This document shows positions 8,242-16,638 of a stretch of DNA of 35,456 bases, piece after piece. Origin of the DNA: an uncultured Lysobacterales bacterium (GTDB lineage Bacteria; Pseudomonadota; Gammaproteobacteria; Xanthomonadales; SZUA-36); the NCBI GenBank assembly GCA_937927755.1, contig CALBDB010000039.1, positions 1 through 35,456 of the forward strand. Reading direction: 5' to 3'. Numbering within the stretch: position 1 is the stretch's first letter; each line of letters begins with the position of its first letter. Under the pieces are notes generated by a model. The model did no database searches and was not told the DNA's origin. It saw nothing but the letters and a program-made list of their open reading frames with translations. The translations under genes and the position numbers were made by a program.

Positions 8242-9371
8242 AGTGGCCCGCTTAACTCAGGTTGTAACTTTGTTCCGGGGTTGTTTCTTAGCAGCCACCT
8301 GAGACCGTTGTCCAGGTCCTCGCCGTAAAATCTCTCAAGCACCTGGTACGCCTCTTTCCGTTTTTGCACACTGAATTGTTCGCCTTCATTCTTGGCATCG
8401 GCAGAAAGACCATCGCTTTTCACCAACGAGTCAATCTGCGCGGCTGGAATCTCAAGGTCCAGGTATTGATTGACGGCGTGCAGACTTTCCAACGGAGTCT
8501 GAATCAGTTTTTCTCCGTACAGGGAAGCCATCTCATTTTTTGGTGAGAATTGCTGGAGTGCCATTTCGGCCTGTTCTATCTGCAACCGCCAAAGTGTCAT
8601 GATGACCCTCAGGTCGGTCATGTGGATCGCATGTGTCAGTTGCAGGTCGGACAAATGCTGAAAATCACATCGGATGAGATCAAACATCGATCTGACGGTT
8701 TGTTTGCCTCCTTCAGCTTTTTTCAGCGTGGACAGGATAAAGTTCCTGGCGTCTGTATAAAGCATCAGGGATTTTGTCGGGCCGGTAATCTGCAACAGTT
8801 CAGGGATGATGTTGTTGATTGAGTTTATCGGCTTGATCACCAGTTTCTCGGATGGTGCAGCGTGTTTCTGCAGCAGTAACAATCCCAGTTGCAGCAGGTC
8901 ACGATAAAAGATACCTGTTGTTTTTGACTGCCAGTGCAAACGTTTTGCATTTGCCGCGTCGAGAAGAATTTGCGGTTCCCTGAGACTGGTACTGACCCCG
9001 TCTACGTCCAGGCAACGTGATAAAAAAGTGGATGCACAAAATGCCGTGTGAAAAATGAACCGGGGCGGATTGTCGACCAGGGATTGGCTGGCAGAATCCA
9101 ACAGCGGCAACAATTCGGAAAGGTGAACGGCAATCAGCTGCCTGCCAGGATCGATATAGCCGTGTTTTAGTGCGCTGACCTTGCGCAATTCCGTTCGGTC
9201 TACCGGCAAAAATTCCACATTCTCCGTATTGAAATTGAACTTGTACGCCAGGTAAGCCGGGCTGGATATCAGGTCTTTCACGGCAGCCATGTCGGTAGCG
9301 CCCTCTGGTGATAAATTGAGGCCCGAATACTGGTTCACCCCCACTGACTTGTCAATAAAATCGCCAAACAT
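8232..9371 (-). CDS. Sulfotransferase-like protein with divergent PAPS loop
   Basis: A 379-residue protein starting at the ATG at 9371, preceded by AAGG with an 8-base spacer. A longer frame from GTG 9413 has no ribosome site. The segment RFIFHTAFCASTFLSRCLD (about 104-122), followed by SLREPQIL, looks like the beta-strand, P-loop, helix unit of sulfotransferases, but with CAST in place of the usual RSGT and no arginine in the loop. A later LMLYTDARNFILSTLKKAE segment stands where the 3'-phosphate motif would be. The rest is mainly helical. It converges on the two TPR-sulfotransferases with 21 bases between the stops, so the functional link rests on proximity and fold. It could be a non-catalytic relative. 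Moderate confidence in the family, low in activity. Confidence 0.6.
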   Translation of the reverse strand: MFGDFIDKSVGVNQYSGLNLSPEGATDMAAVKDLISSPAYLAYKFNFNTENVEFLPVDRTELRKVSALKHGYIDPGRQLIAVHLSELLPLLDSASQSLVDNPPRFIFHTAFCASTFLSRCLDVDGVSTSLREPQILLDAANAKRLHWQSKTTGIFYRDLLQLGLLLLQKHAAPSEKLVIKPINSINNIIPELLQITGPTKSLMLYTDARNFILSTLKKAEGGKQTVRSMFDLIRCDFQHLSDLQLTHAIHMTDLRVIMTLWRLQIEQAEMALQQFSPKNEMASLYGEKLIQTPLESLHAVNQYLDLEIPAAQIDSLVKSDGLSADAKNEGEQFSVQKRKEAYQVLERFYGEDLDNGLRWLLRNNPGTKLQPELSGPLPV

Positions 9372-9461
9372 TGACAGCGCCTTGGTTGCTGGAAAGCCAA
9401 ACCCCCAATCCACATGCAGGGTGGTATTCTAGTCAACGGCATAATTTTCAAAGCGTCTGGA

Positions 9462-9743
9462 ATGATAGATCCGACACTGAAAGACGAGGGTACGATCGCC
9501 GTCCTGTTGCTCGAATTGAATGAGGAGCATCTGCCGCGCGCCAGGCGTTTACTGGAAAAAGTCAATCAAGGCGAGAAACTAAGCGATGGTGACATCCGTT
9601 TTCTCACCCAGGTTTGTGATGACGCCACAAGTAACCCCTTACTGGTGAAGCGTCATCCCGAGTACCGGGCGCTGATTTCCCGCATAATGGACCTGTATAC
9701 CGAAATTATCATCAAGGGCCTGGAAAACGAGAAATTGTCATAG
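9462..9743 (+). CDS. Small conserved protein of unknown function
   Basis: A 93-residue, helical, charged protein beginning MIDPTLKDEGTIAVLLLELNEEHLPRAR and ending GLENEKLS. The opening and the HPEYRALISRIMDLYTEIIIKGLENEK end are familiar from small uncharacterised proteins of gammaproteobacteria. The reading frame stays open to an ATG at 9414, but I favour 9462 because the family usually starts at MIDPTL; neither start has a strong Shine-Dalgarno. No signal peptide, membrane segment or metal motif is visible. It is divergent from the sulfotransferase-like gene across a 90-base gap, and its stop is one base from the stop of convergent hemE. Confidence 0.7.
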   Translation: MIDPTLKDEGTIAVLLLELNEEHLPRARRLLEKVNQGEKLSDGDIRFLTQVCDDATSNPLLVKRHPEYRALISRIMDLYTEIIIKGLENEKLS

Positions 9744-9744
9744 A

Positions 9745-10821
9745 TTAAGCTGGCTCTTTGTGCCACGCCGGGCTGAACTCTCGCACGGATTCAGTCAAAA
9801 CGGTCATATGATGTGGGTCCACATCGGGTGTAATCCCGTGGCCGAGATTGAATACATGGCCACTGCCTTCTCCATAACTGGCCAGTGCCGCCTTTACCTG
9901 CTCCTGGATGATGGCCGGGTTGCTTAGCATGATGGCCGGGTCGAGGTTGCCTTGCAGGGAGACACGATCACCCACCCTGGCCCTGGCCTCGGCCAGTGTT
10001 ATCGTCCAATCGACCCCGAGGCCATCGCAGCCTGTATCCGCCAGTTCTTCAAGGTGGGAATTGCAGCCTTTGCAAAACAGCACCACTGGTATGGTATCGC
10101 CGTCGTATGAGCGATGTAATCCGTTAACGATTTTTTCCAGGTATCTCAGCGAAAACTCCCTGAACATATCCGGTGCCAGCACACCACCCCAGGTGTCAAA
10201 GATTTGCACGGCCTGTGCGCCGCTTTCGATCTGGGCATTGAGGTAATCGATAATTGCATCTGCCAGTTTGTCCAGCAAAAGATGGGCTGTGCCGGGGTCG
10301 GCATAGATCATGTTCTTGGTTTTTGCGAAAACCTTGCTGGAGCCGCCTTCGACCATGTATGTGGCCAATGTCCATGGGCTGCCGCTGAAACCGATCAGGG
10401 GCACATCCCCATTGAGGGTCTTACGGATCAATGCGACGGCATCCATGACGTAAGCCAACGAGCTTGCCGGGTCGGGCCGTTTAAGTTTTTCAACATCGGC
10501 GGCGGATTTGACGACTTTCTCAAACCTGGGGCCTTCACCTTCGGCAAACGACAGGCCCAGGCCCATGGCGTCAGGTATGGTCAAAATATCTGAAAAAAGT
10601 ATTGCGGCATCAAGCGGAAACCTGCGCAGGGGCTGCATCGTAACCTCGCAGGCGAGTTCCGGGTTGGTGCACAGGTTCATGAAACTTCCCGCCCTGCCTC
10701 GCACTTCGCGGTACTCCGGCAGATAGCGCCCGGCCTGGCGCATAATCCAGATAGGCGTCCTGTCTGTAGGTTGACGGAGTAATGCCCTCAGATAGGTATC
10801 GTTTTTTAAAGATGAATTCAT
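9745..10821 (-). CDS. hemE: Uroporphyrinogen decarboxylase
   Basis: A 358-residue protein, the normal family length. HemE removes the four acetate carboxyls of uroporphyrinogen III to give coproporphyrinogen III in cytoplasmic heme biosynthesis. Both family signatures are present: [17 protein letters not shown] near the N-terminus, with the substrate-binding arginines, and [17 protein letters not shown] about 100 residues on. The C-terminal [14 protein letters not shown] segment is also typical. I start at the ATG at 10821 ([14 protein letters not shown]), which has GGA 7 bases upstream; the frame stays open further upstream but into the end of aroB. It follows aroB by 25 bases and is probably the last gene of an aroK-aroB-hemE unit. 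Confidence 0.97.
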   Translation of the reverse strand: MNSSLKNDTYLRALLRQPTDRTPIWIMRQAGRYLPEYREVRGRAGSFMNLCTNPELACEVTMQPLRRFPLDAAILFSDILTIPDAMGLGLSFAEGEGPRFEKVVKSAADVEKLKRPDPASSLAYVMDAVALIRKTLNGDVPLIGFSGSPWTLATYMVEGGSSKVFAKTKNMIYADPGTAHLLLDKLADAIIDYLNAQIESGAQAVQIFDTWGGVLAPDMFREFSLRYLEKIVNGLHRSYDGDTIPVVLFCKGCNSHLEELADTGCDGLGVDWTITLAEARARVGDRVSLQGNLDPAIMLSNPAIIQEQVKAALASYGEGSGHVFNLGHGITPDVDPHHMTVLTESVREFSPAWHKEPA

Positions 10822-10846
10822 TTGGATTCCGTTGGATTGATTTGAA

Positions 10847-11932
10847 TCAGGTTTGTTTTTGACTTGCAGTGATCGCTGCGGCAACCTGTAGTTTATCAGA
10901 GCTGCTGTCGATAAACCCGTGGCCTGCCGCCTTGACCAGGATCAGCCTGGCCGACCCGGCAATTACTTTTTTGTCCAGTTTCATGGTTTCAATGATACTG
11001 GACGGTTCCAGGTCTTCCGGAATATGCAAGGGCAGGCCGAAAGACGTCATTAATTTGCCTAAACGGTCGCTGAAGCCGGTCTTGCACAGGCCCCTGATCT
11101 CACTGAGCCTTGTGGCAACCATCATGCCAATGGCGACGGCTTCGCCGTGAAGATACAGCCGGTAGTCGGTGAGGGTCTCAATCGCGTGTGCGAAGCTGTG
11201 TCCGAAATTAAGCAGGGCCCGGACACCTGACTCACGTTCGTCTTCAGCAACAATTTCAGCCTTGTTGGCAATGCTGCGCCTGATCAATTCGATAACCAGT
11301 TCAGGCTCGCGGGATGCGATGGCATGACGGTTTTCTTCCAGCCAGTCGAGAAAGTCTGCATCACGCACGGCCGCGATCTTTATCACTTCTGCCAGCCCCG
11401 CTGAAAATTCGCGCCCGGGCAGGGTATCCAGCGTGTCGATATCAATCAGCACTGCGGTTGGCTGGTGAAAGGCGCCGATCAGATTTTTTCCCAGCGGGTG
11501 GTTGAACCCGGTTTTACCGCCCACCGAGGCGTCCACCTGCGCCAACAGGCTCGTTGGGACTTGCACAAAATCAATTCCCCGCATGTAGCTGGCGGCAGCG
11601 AAACCACCCATGTCACCGATGACACCACCACCCAGCGTGAATACCGTGGCGTCGCGCGTGGCGCGTATCTCCACCAGCCTGTCTATGATTTGCGCCCAGT
11701 TTTCCAGTGTTTTAAAAGACTCGCCATCTGGCAGGACCAGATTGTGAACTTCTACCCCTGCCAGGGAGGCCTCAAGCGATTCCAGGTACAGGGGAGCAAC
11801 TTTTTCATTACTGACGATAAGTGCTGTGCTTCCACGGGGGATATCAAAAGCCGGGTGCCCGGAACCCAGTATGCCGGTTCCGATGAATACGGTGTAGCTC
11901 CGGTCTGCCAGGTCGACTCTAACTGTTTGCAT
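10847..11932 (-). CDS. aroB: 3-dehydroquinate synthase
   Basis: A 361-residue protein that cyclises DAHP to 3-dehydroquinate, the second step of the shikimate pathway, using NAD+ and a divalent metal. The NAD-binding [16 protein letters not shown] and the core [33 protein letters not shown] are plain, as are metal-ligand regions around LAEVIKIA and [11 protein letters not shown]. The ATG at 11932 ([13 protein letters not shown]) has GGAG about 8 bases upstream and matches the usual start; the upstream open frame runs into aroK. It overlaps the end of aroK by 14 bases, indicating translational coupling. The aroK-aroB pairing is standard in gammaproteobacteria; here hemE follows instead of damX-dam. 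Confidence 0.97.
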   Translation of the reverse strand: MQTVRVDLADRSYTVFIGTGILGSGHPAFDIPRGSTALIVSNEKVAPLYLESLEASLAGVEVHNLVLPDGESFKTLENWAQIIDRLVEIRATRDATVFTLGGGVIGDMGGFAAASYMRGIDFVQVPTSLLAQVDASVGGKTGFNHPLGKNLIGAFHQPTAVLIDIDTLDTLPGREFSAGLAEVIKIAAVRDADFLDWLEENRHAIASREPELVIELIRRSIANKAEIVAEDERESGVRALLNFGHSFAHAIETLTDYRLYLHGEAVAIGMMVATRLSEIRGLCKTGFSDRLGKLMTSFGLPLHIPEDLEPSSIIETMKLDKKVIAGSARLILVKAAGHGFIDSSSDKLQVAAAITASQKQT

Positions 11933-12479
11933 TGTATGTCTCCGGCTTGAGTATGGCCAAATTCTGGAGAATGGCGGCAGAAAGGGCTTTTGCGCCCGCG
12001 TGAACACTTGAGTTCCGGTTGCTGAAAACAAGGTCGGCGGTTTCATCGTAAAGCGGATTGCGAACCCGGGCGAGGCTGGTTAATCGTTCGACTCTGTCTT
12101 CGGCTTGCAGTAGTGGCCGGCTTTTATCCTGGCTCAGGCGTTTGAGTTGTTTATCAACACTGGTTTTCAGGTAAACGACAAATCCCCGGGAGCGCAATAT
12201 GCGGCGGTTTTCCTTTTCACAGACAACGCCACCGCCTGTTGCGATTAACACCCCGTTCAATTTGCTAAGCCGCCTGAGCATCCGGCGTTCCCGCAATCGG
12301 AACCCCGCTTCGCCCTCAACATCAAATATCAGGTTAACGCTGGCACCTGTCAGTCGCTCAAGCTCATGATCACAATCGTAAAACTCAAGGCCGAGCATTT
12401 TTGCCAGGTGTTTTCCGATAGAAGTTTTACCGGAACCCATCGGGCCGATCAGGAAAATATTCTGGTTTACCTTTCTCAT
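11919..12479 (-). CDS. aroK: Shikimate kinase
   Basis: A 186-residue NMP-kinase-like enzyme that phosphorylates shikimate with ATP. Visible motifs are Walker A GPMGSGKTSIGKHLAK, the shikimate-binding DCDHELE, the GFRLRERR segment, the GGGVV loop, and the lid and adenine region ending RNPLYDETADLVF. I start at the ATG at 12479 (MRKVNQNIFLIG), which fits the family; the upstream frame has only a TTG and no good site. The ribosome site before 12479 is weak. It is the first gene of the aroK-aroB-hemE run and is divergent from xrtH over 93 bases. Confidence 0.96.
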   Translation of the reverse strand: MRKVNQNIFLIGPMGSGKTSIGKHLAKMLGLEFYDCDHELERLTGASVNLIFDVEGEAGFRLRERRMLRRLSKLNGVLIATGGGVVCEKENRRILRSRGFVVYLKTSVDKQLKRLSQDKSRPLLQAEDRVERLTSLARVRNPLYDETADLVFSNRNSSVHAGAKALSAAILQNLAILKPETYNANS

Positions 12480-12492
12480 GCCGTTACGCCGT

Positions 12493-12505
12493 CCGTAATT
12501 TACGG
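12493..12505. promoter_or_regulatory. Short dyad in the aroK/xrtH divergent intergenic region
   Basis: CCGTAA-T-TTACGG is a perfect 6-bp dyad with one central base, lying 14 bases upstream of the aroK start and about 68 bases before the xrtH start. It could be an operator or a chance palindrome. I see no convincing -10/-35 pair beside it. Confidence 0.2.
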
Positions 12506-12572
12506 CGTGCAAGCCCGCATGGCTTTGGGTACCATTGCCTCGTCTCGCATCACAGGATTGATTACAGGAACA

Positions 12573-13082
12573 ATGCTTCGGTTTTTCATCATATTTTCAG
12601 TTCTGCTGATCGGCTTGTTTACGCTGGAGATTCTACAGCCCGCTGAAAAGTACGTCATCATTCCGTTTACATCCATGATCGCGGATATCAGTGTATGGCT
12701 TGTGCAGATTTTTGACGAAAATGTCATCGCTACCGGCAACGTGATCCGGGACAGCGTCTCGGGTTTTGGTGTGCGAATTGAACGTGGATGTAACGGGCTT
12801 GAGGCCGTAATTATTTTGTTTTCGGCCATATTCGCCTTCCCTGCACCATTTAAAAACAAACTGATTGGTTTTTTCATCGGTTTTTTTGCTATCCAGTTAC
12901 TTAACCTGGTACGAATCATAAGCCTTTATTACCTTGGTCAGTGGAACTACACGGCTTTTGAGTGGTTCCATCTTTACCTGTGGCAAGCCCTGATCATCCT
13001 CGACGCACTGGTAGTGTGGTTAATTTGGCTGAGAACACTACCGGGTTCGCGTGCCGGCAAGGTTGAACCGGAGCCTGCATAA
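12573..13082 (+). CDS. xrtH: Exosortase H (XrtH type)
   Basis: A 169-residue integral membrane protein with about five hydrophobic helices. The exosortase triad is present: Cys73 in IERGCNGLEA, Arg114 in LNLVRIISLYYLG and His133 in FEWFHLYLWQ. Exosortases are membrane transpeptidase-like enzymes that process C-terminal sorting tails; the short single-domain XrtH class is paired in other genomes with proteins carrying an IPTLSEWG-type C-terminal signal. That pairing is family knowledge; no such tail occurs on any protein in this window. The ATG at 12573 has AGGA close upstream; an in-frame ATG at 12519 would add 18 residues. The stop overlaps the SDR start in TAATG, so the two genes are coupled. 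Confidence 0.85.
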   Translation: MLRFFIIFSVLLIGLFTLEILQPAEKYVIIPFTSMIADISVWLVQIFDENVIATGNVIRDSVSGFGVRIERGCNGLEAVIILFSAIFAFPAPFKNKLIGFFIGFFAIQLLNLVRIISLYYLGQWNYTAFEWFHLYLWQALIILDALVVWLIWLRTLPGSRAGKVEPEPA

Positions 13083-13912
13083 TGCGTGTGCTGATAGCCG
13101 GCTGTGGTGATGTAGGAAGCGTACTTGCGGTTTCATTGTTGAAGGACGGTCACGTCGTTTATGGATTGAAGCGCGATACTTCGAGTTTGCCGGAAGGTGT
13201 GCTGCCTGTACAGGCCGACCTGACAAATCCTGAATCACTCAGCAATCTGCCACAACAAATCGATAGCCTGGTGTTCATGCCGACACCCTCCAGCCGTGAC
13301 CAGGCCGGCTACGAGGCAATTTTTGTCCAGGGCTGGAAAAACTTGTGGGCCGGCTTGAAGCAACCACCCATGCGTACAATCCTGGTCTCAAGTACCGCCG
13401 TATACGGTGAATCACAAGGCGGTGTTGTCAATGAAGAGACGCCGCCCGGCCCCACCGGGTTCAACGGCAAAGTATTGTTGCAAATGGAACAATTGGCAGC
13501 CGCTTGCACGGATGAGCTTGTGATTGTGCGAATATCCGGAATTTACGGCCCCGGACGCGAAAGGTTGATCAGGCAGGCGGCATCGGAAGGACTCGAGGTC
13601 CAGCATAACCCACCATTTTATACCAACCGTATTCACCGCGACGATGCCGCCGCTGCGCTAAAGCACCTGTTGGAACTTGAACGGCCACAAACTTTGTATG
13701 TGGCGACCGATAATAATCCGGCACCGCGTTACGAGGTGGTCGAGTGGCTGGCCAAAGCTCAGGGCAAATCATCGCCAACCCCTCTAAACGACGAGCACGC
13801 AGCATCTGGCAAACGTGTAAATAACCAGAGATTGCGCGACAGCGGTTTCAAACTCTCCTATCCGGATTACCGTGCAGGCTACGGAGCGGTCCTGAAACAA
13901 AGAGCAGGTTGA
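13082..13912 (+). CDS. SDR-family NAD(P)-dependent epimerase/oxidoreductase (YeeZ-like)
   Basis: A 276-residue Rossmann-fold protein. The N-terminus MRVLIAGCGDVGSVLAVSLLKDGH gives the GxGxxG dinucleotide motif, followed by VQADLTNPESL and VSSTAVYGESQGG, as in extended or atypical SDRs such as YeeZ. The C-terminal half has NRIHRDDAAAALKHLLE, typical of sugar-nucleotide epimerase relatives. A classical YxxxK pair is not obvious after AVYGES, so catalysis may be atypical. Substrate unknown. The ATG shares one base with the xrtH stop. Linkage could hint at a cell-surface role but may be incidental. Confidence 0.82.
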   Translation: MRVLIAGCGDVGSVLAVSLLKDGHVVYGLKRDTSSLPEGVLPVQADLTNPESLSNLPQQIDSLVFMPTPSSRDQAGYEAIFVQGWKNLWAGLKQPPMRTILVSSTAVYGESQGGVVNEETPPGPTGFNGKVLLQMEQLAAACTDELVIVRISGIYGPGRERLIRQAASEGLEVQHNPPFYTNRIHRDDAAAALKHLLELERPQTLYVATDNNPAPRYEVVEWLAKAQGKSSPTPLNDEHAASGKRVNNQRLRDSGFKLSYPDYRAGYGAVLKQRAG

Positions 13913-13921
13913 ATACCTACT

Positions 13922-14362
13922 CTACTCGGTATAAAACTGCTGTCTGAATTCAACTAGAAAGGTCTTGGTCTGGCCTTCCGGCATGACATTTACCGTGAAG
14001 CTGAAAGTCTCCATATTCCTGACAGACAGTTCGCCGATGTAATAGATGGCGTCGCCGTCATTGATTTCCCGCATTTCAATATTGCGGGATTGTCCGGTCA
14101 GGTTGCGGCCGGTTGCAGTTACATTGGCTTTTACTGCGGTTGTTGCCTGGTTCTCTGCATTTTTTAGAACTGAAATATTGACCAGGGCGCGGCTATCGGA
14201 GCGACGGATGCCGTAGGCTTTGGCGACCTCGGGGGTTAGCAGGCTGGAGTTCAGCGCATTGTAGTGAACACTGTATTCACCAAACTCCTGGGCCTGTTGC
14301 GCCAGGGCGGGTAGCGCTGTGAGTGCAGTGACAAAAACAAGTATTTTTGAGAGCTTTTTCAT
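13922..14362 (-). CDS. DUF4426 domain-containing exported protein
   Basis: A 146-residue protein with a signal peptide (MKKLSKILVFVTALTALPALAQQ) and a mature part beginning FGEYSVHYNALNSSLLTPEVAKAYGI, the typical DUF4426 opening; RRSDSRALVNISVL and the closing FLVEFRQQFYTE also fit. It is a small periplasmic beta-rich protein of unknown function. AGGGA lies about 7 bases before the ATG. In several gammaproteobacteria it sits downstream of yggT as here, separated by 87 bases, so it is probably part of the yggS-proC-yggT run. It converges on the SDR gene, 9 bases away. Confidence 0.88.
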   Translation of the reverse strand: MKKLSKILVFVTALTALPALAQQAQEFGEYSVHYNALNSSLLTPEVAKAYGIRRSDSRALVNISVLKNAENQATTAVKANVTATGRNLTGQSRNIEMREINDGDAIYYIGELSVRNMETFSFTVNVMPEGQTKTFLVEFRQQFYTE

Positions 14363-14449
14363 CGATTTTCCCTATCCGACATCAGCGTTCAATATTTCAA
14401 TTTGCAAAATTACAGACCGGAACTGGTCCATAAATTATTCAGCTGTTAC

Positions 14450-14986
14450 TTACCATCCTAGCAGAAGCAAAAGAAAACGCAGGGCGATCAGGGCGAATAA
14501 CGGAGACAGGTCGACACCACCCAGTGGCGGAATCAACTTACTGAAAGGCCTCAATACCGGCTCTGTCAACTGGTAGATAAGCGGGATTAACGGGTGTCTG
14601 GACTGGCTTGCAATCCAGCTGACAATTACCCTGGCGATGATCAGTACAAAGTATGTCATCAGCAAGGTGAACAGCAATTTTCTGAAAGCAAACAACAGTA
14701 AATACTGCATTCCGAATTCGGTCGGTGCCAATTGACTGATTATGGCAAGCTGGGCCAGTTCCAGCAGCAACATGACCACGACTGAGGCGGTATCAAGTTT
14801 GCCAAGTGATGGTATCAGCCGCCTGGCCGGGACGATCACCGGGTTGGTAACCTTGACCAGGAACTGGCTCAGGGGATTATAAAAATCCGCCCTGACCCAT
14901 TGCAGCAAAAGACGCAACATGATTGCAGTGATATAAAGATCGGTCAATGTGCTTATCAGGTAGACCAGGGCGCCGGTTGGATTCAT
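14450..14986 (-). CDS. YggT-family integral membrane protein
   Basis: A 178-residue membrane protein with two YGGT repeats. Each has a helix followed by a loop of the type RLLLQWVRADFYNPLSQFLVKVTNPVIVPARRLIPSLG; the second copy reads IVSWIASQSRHPLIPLIYQLTEPVLRPFSKLIPPLGGVDLSP. The family is linked to osmotic or K+ related phenotypes, without a settled mechanism. The start codon overlaps the proC stop in ATGA, and GAGGG lies 9 bases upstream, so expression is coupled to proC. Confidence 0.93.
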   Translation of the reverse strand: MNPTGALVYLISTLTDLYITAIMLRLLLQWVRADFYNPLSQFLVKVTNPVIVPARRLIPSLGKLDTASVVVMLLLELAQLAIISQLAPTEFGMQYLLLFAFRKLLFTLLMTYFVLIIARVIVSWIASQSRHPLIPLIYQLTEPVLRPFSKLIPPLGGVDLSPLFALIALRFLLLLLGW

Positions 14987-15798
14987 GTCTGCAGACCCTC
15001 TTCGGATAGCTCCTCTCCGCGTTTCGTTGCAGCGGCGATGGCTGAATCCACGAGTTCTGCGAAGTGACCGGCTTCCAGAATGTCCATTGCCGCCTGGGTG
15101 GTTCCGCCCTTGGTTGTGACCCTGGCCCGCAATTCAGTGACATCAGCATCGCTTCGTACGGCCATGGAACTGGCACCGTAGGCAGTGTACAAAGCCAGCC
15201 TCGCCGCTACATCTGCCGGCAATCCCAGCCGCGTCCCGGCGTTGCGCAGACATTCAACAAGGTAGCAAAAATAGGCAGGCCCGCTGCCTGACACAGCCGT
15301 CACGACATCCAGCAGGTTTTCTCTTTCCAGCCATACTACTTCGCCGGCGGATTCCATCAGGTTCTGGGTCAATTCACGTTGCGCGAGATTGCAGGTGATC
15401 GGGGCATACATGCCGGTTATTCCCAGGCCGATCAGGGCAGGTGTGTTTGGCATGGTGCGGACTATGGGTGAATTGGATTTCAGTTTGGCAGCGATCTGGC
15501 TGGTATGTATACCCGCCACGATGGATATCACAAGCTGCTCGTTTGTTACGAGGTCTCCGATCTCATCAAGTACCTCGGGCAGAACCTGTGGTTTGACTGC
15601 CAGCACTATGGCATCCATGTCTCTGATTGCATCGGCGGCGTTTTCAAAACAATGCACGGGCCAACGCCTTTGTAAGCGTTCTCGCGCGGCAGCGCCGGGG
15701 TCGGCGACTTGTATGCGGTCGACATTGTGCCGGGATGCGAACAGGCTGCTGATAAGGGCGGTGGCCATGTTGCCACCACCGATAAATGCGATTCTCAT
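14983..15798 (-). CDS. proC: Pyrroline-5-carboxylate reductase
   Basis: A 271-residue enzyme that reduces pyrroline-5-carboxylate to proline with NAD(P)H, the last step of proline synthesis. The N-terminal MRIAFIGGGNMATALISSL is the dinucleotide-binding motif, VLAVKPQVLPEVLDEI follows, and the signature TAVSGSGPAYFCYLVECLRNAG and the VTTKGGTTQAAMDIL segment are intact. I use the ATG at 15798, the usual start; the upstream extension runs into yggS. It lies 22 bases after yggS and overlaps yggT by 4 bases. Confidence 0.97.
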   Translation of the reverse strand: MRIAFIGGGNMATALISSLFASRHNVDRIQVADPGAAARERLQRRWPVHCFENAADAIRDMDAIVLAVKPQVLPEVLDEIGDLVTNEQLVISIVAGIHTSQIAAKLKSNSPIVRTMPNTPALIGLGITGMYAPITCNLAQRELTQNLMESAGEVVWLERENLLDVVTAVSGSGPAYFCYLVECLRNAGTRLGLPADVAARLALYTAYGASSMAVRSDADVTELRARVTTKGGTTQAAMDILEAGHFAELVDSAIAAATKRGEELSEEGLQT

Positions 15799-15820
15799 GA
15801 CTGATATCCGTTTTTGAACT

Positions 15821-16507
15821 TCATGTTTCCCGTATTCCAAGCAGATCGGTGCCAATGCGAACCATGGTACTGCCTTCAGCGATGGCTATCTCCAGGTCGG
15901 ACGACATACCCATGGATAATGTATCGACGTCGTGTCCTGCTTTTGCAAGTCTATCAAATAGCATTCTGACCTTTTTAAAGCTCAAATGCTGTTCTTCCGG
16001 AACATTCGTCATCCTGGGTATCGCCATCAAGCCTCTTAACCTGATGTTGGCAAGACCTTCAGATATCTCAGCCAGCTGCATAATTTCCTCCGGGCTGGCA
16101 CCGGCTTTTTGCGGTTCCCGGTCGATATTAACTTGTAAACAGATATTCAGCGGGTCTAGTTGCTCAGGCCGTTGCGTAGACAGGCGGTTGAGGACTTTTA
16201 ACCTGTCCACGCTCTGTACCCAATTGAAATTTTCGGCAATTTCACGGGTCTTGTTGGACTGAATGGCACCGATAAAATGCCATTCCAGATCCAGGTCCGT
16301 GAGCTCACGTTGCTTTTGCAGCGCTTCCTGCAGCTTGTTTTCTCCAAACGAACTTAGACCTAACTTATTGAAAATTCTGATCTTTTCTGATGGTTGTTTT
16401 TTGCTCACCGCAAGCAGGGAGACCTGATGCGACTGTCTTCCAGCAGTGATACAGGCTTTTTCGATTCGATGCCGGACAAATTTTAACCTTTCAAGTGAAG
16501 TTTTCAT
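15821..16507 (-). CDS. yggS: YggS/PLPBP-family pyridoxal phosphate-binding protein
   Basis: A 228-residue single-domain PLP protein of the alanine-racemase-barrel type. The PLP lysine is in LLAVSKKQP, with FGENKLQEA, WHFIGAIQSNKTREIAENF, MGMSSDLEIAIAEGSTMVRIGTDLLG as the family hallmarks. It has no known catalytic reaction and acts in vitamin B6 and amino-acid/keto-acid homeostasis. It is the first gene of the yggS-proC-yggT run and is divergent from pilT across 131 bases. The ribosome site before 16507 is weak, but the start matches the family. Confidence 0.95.
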   Translation of the reverse strand: MKTSLERLKFVRHRIEKACITAGRQSHQVSLLAVSKKQPSEKIRIFNKLGLSSFGENKLQEALQKQRELTDLDLEWHFIGAIQSNKTREIAENFNWVQSVDRLKVLNRLSTQRPEQLDPLNICLQVNIDREPQKAGASPEEIMQLAEISEGLANIRLRGLMAIPRMTNVPEEQHLSFKKVRMLFDRLAKAGHDVDTLSMGMSSDLEIAIAEGSTMVRIGTDLLGIRET

Positions 16508-16638
16508 GTTGCAGCAAGTGTATGCATTGTCTATGGTTATGCCTGTTGCGGTAAAACCAGGGATACGGTTTCAAGCAATTTTCAGATATTGAGTCATAAT
16601 GTATTGTAACGCGACAGTATCCCCGCACGGAGGGTTTA

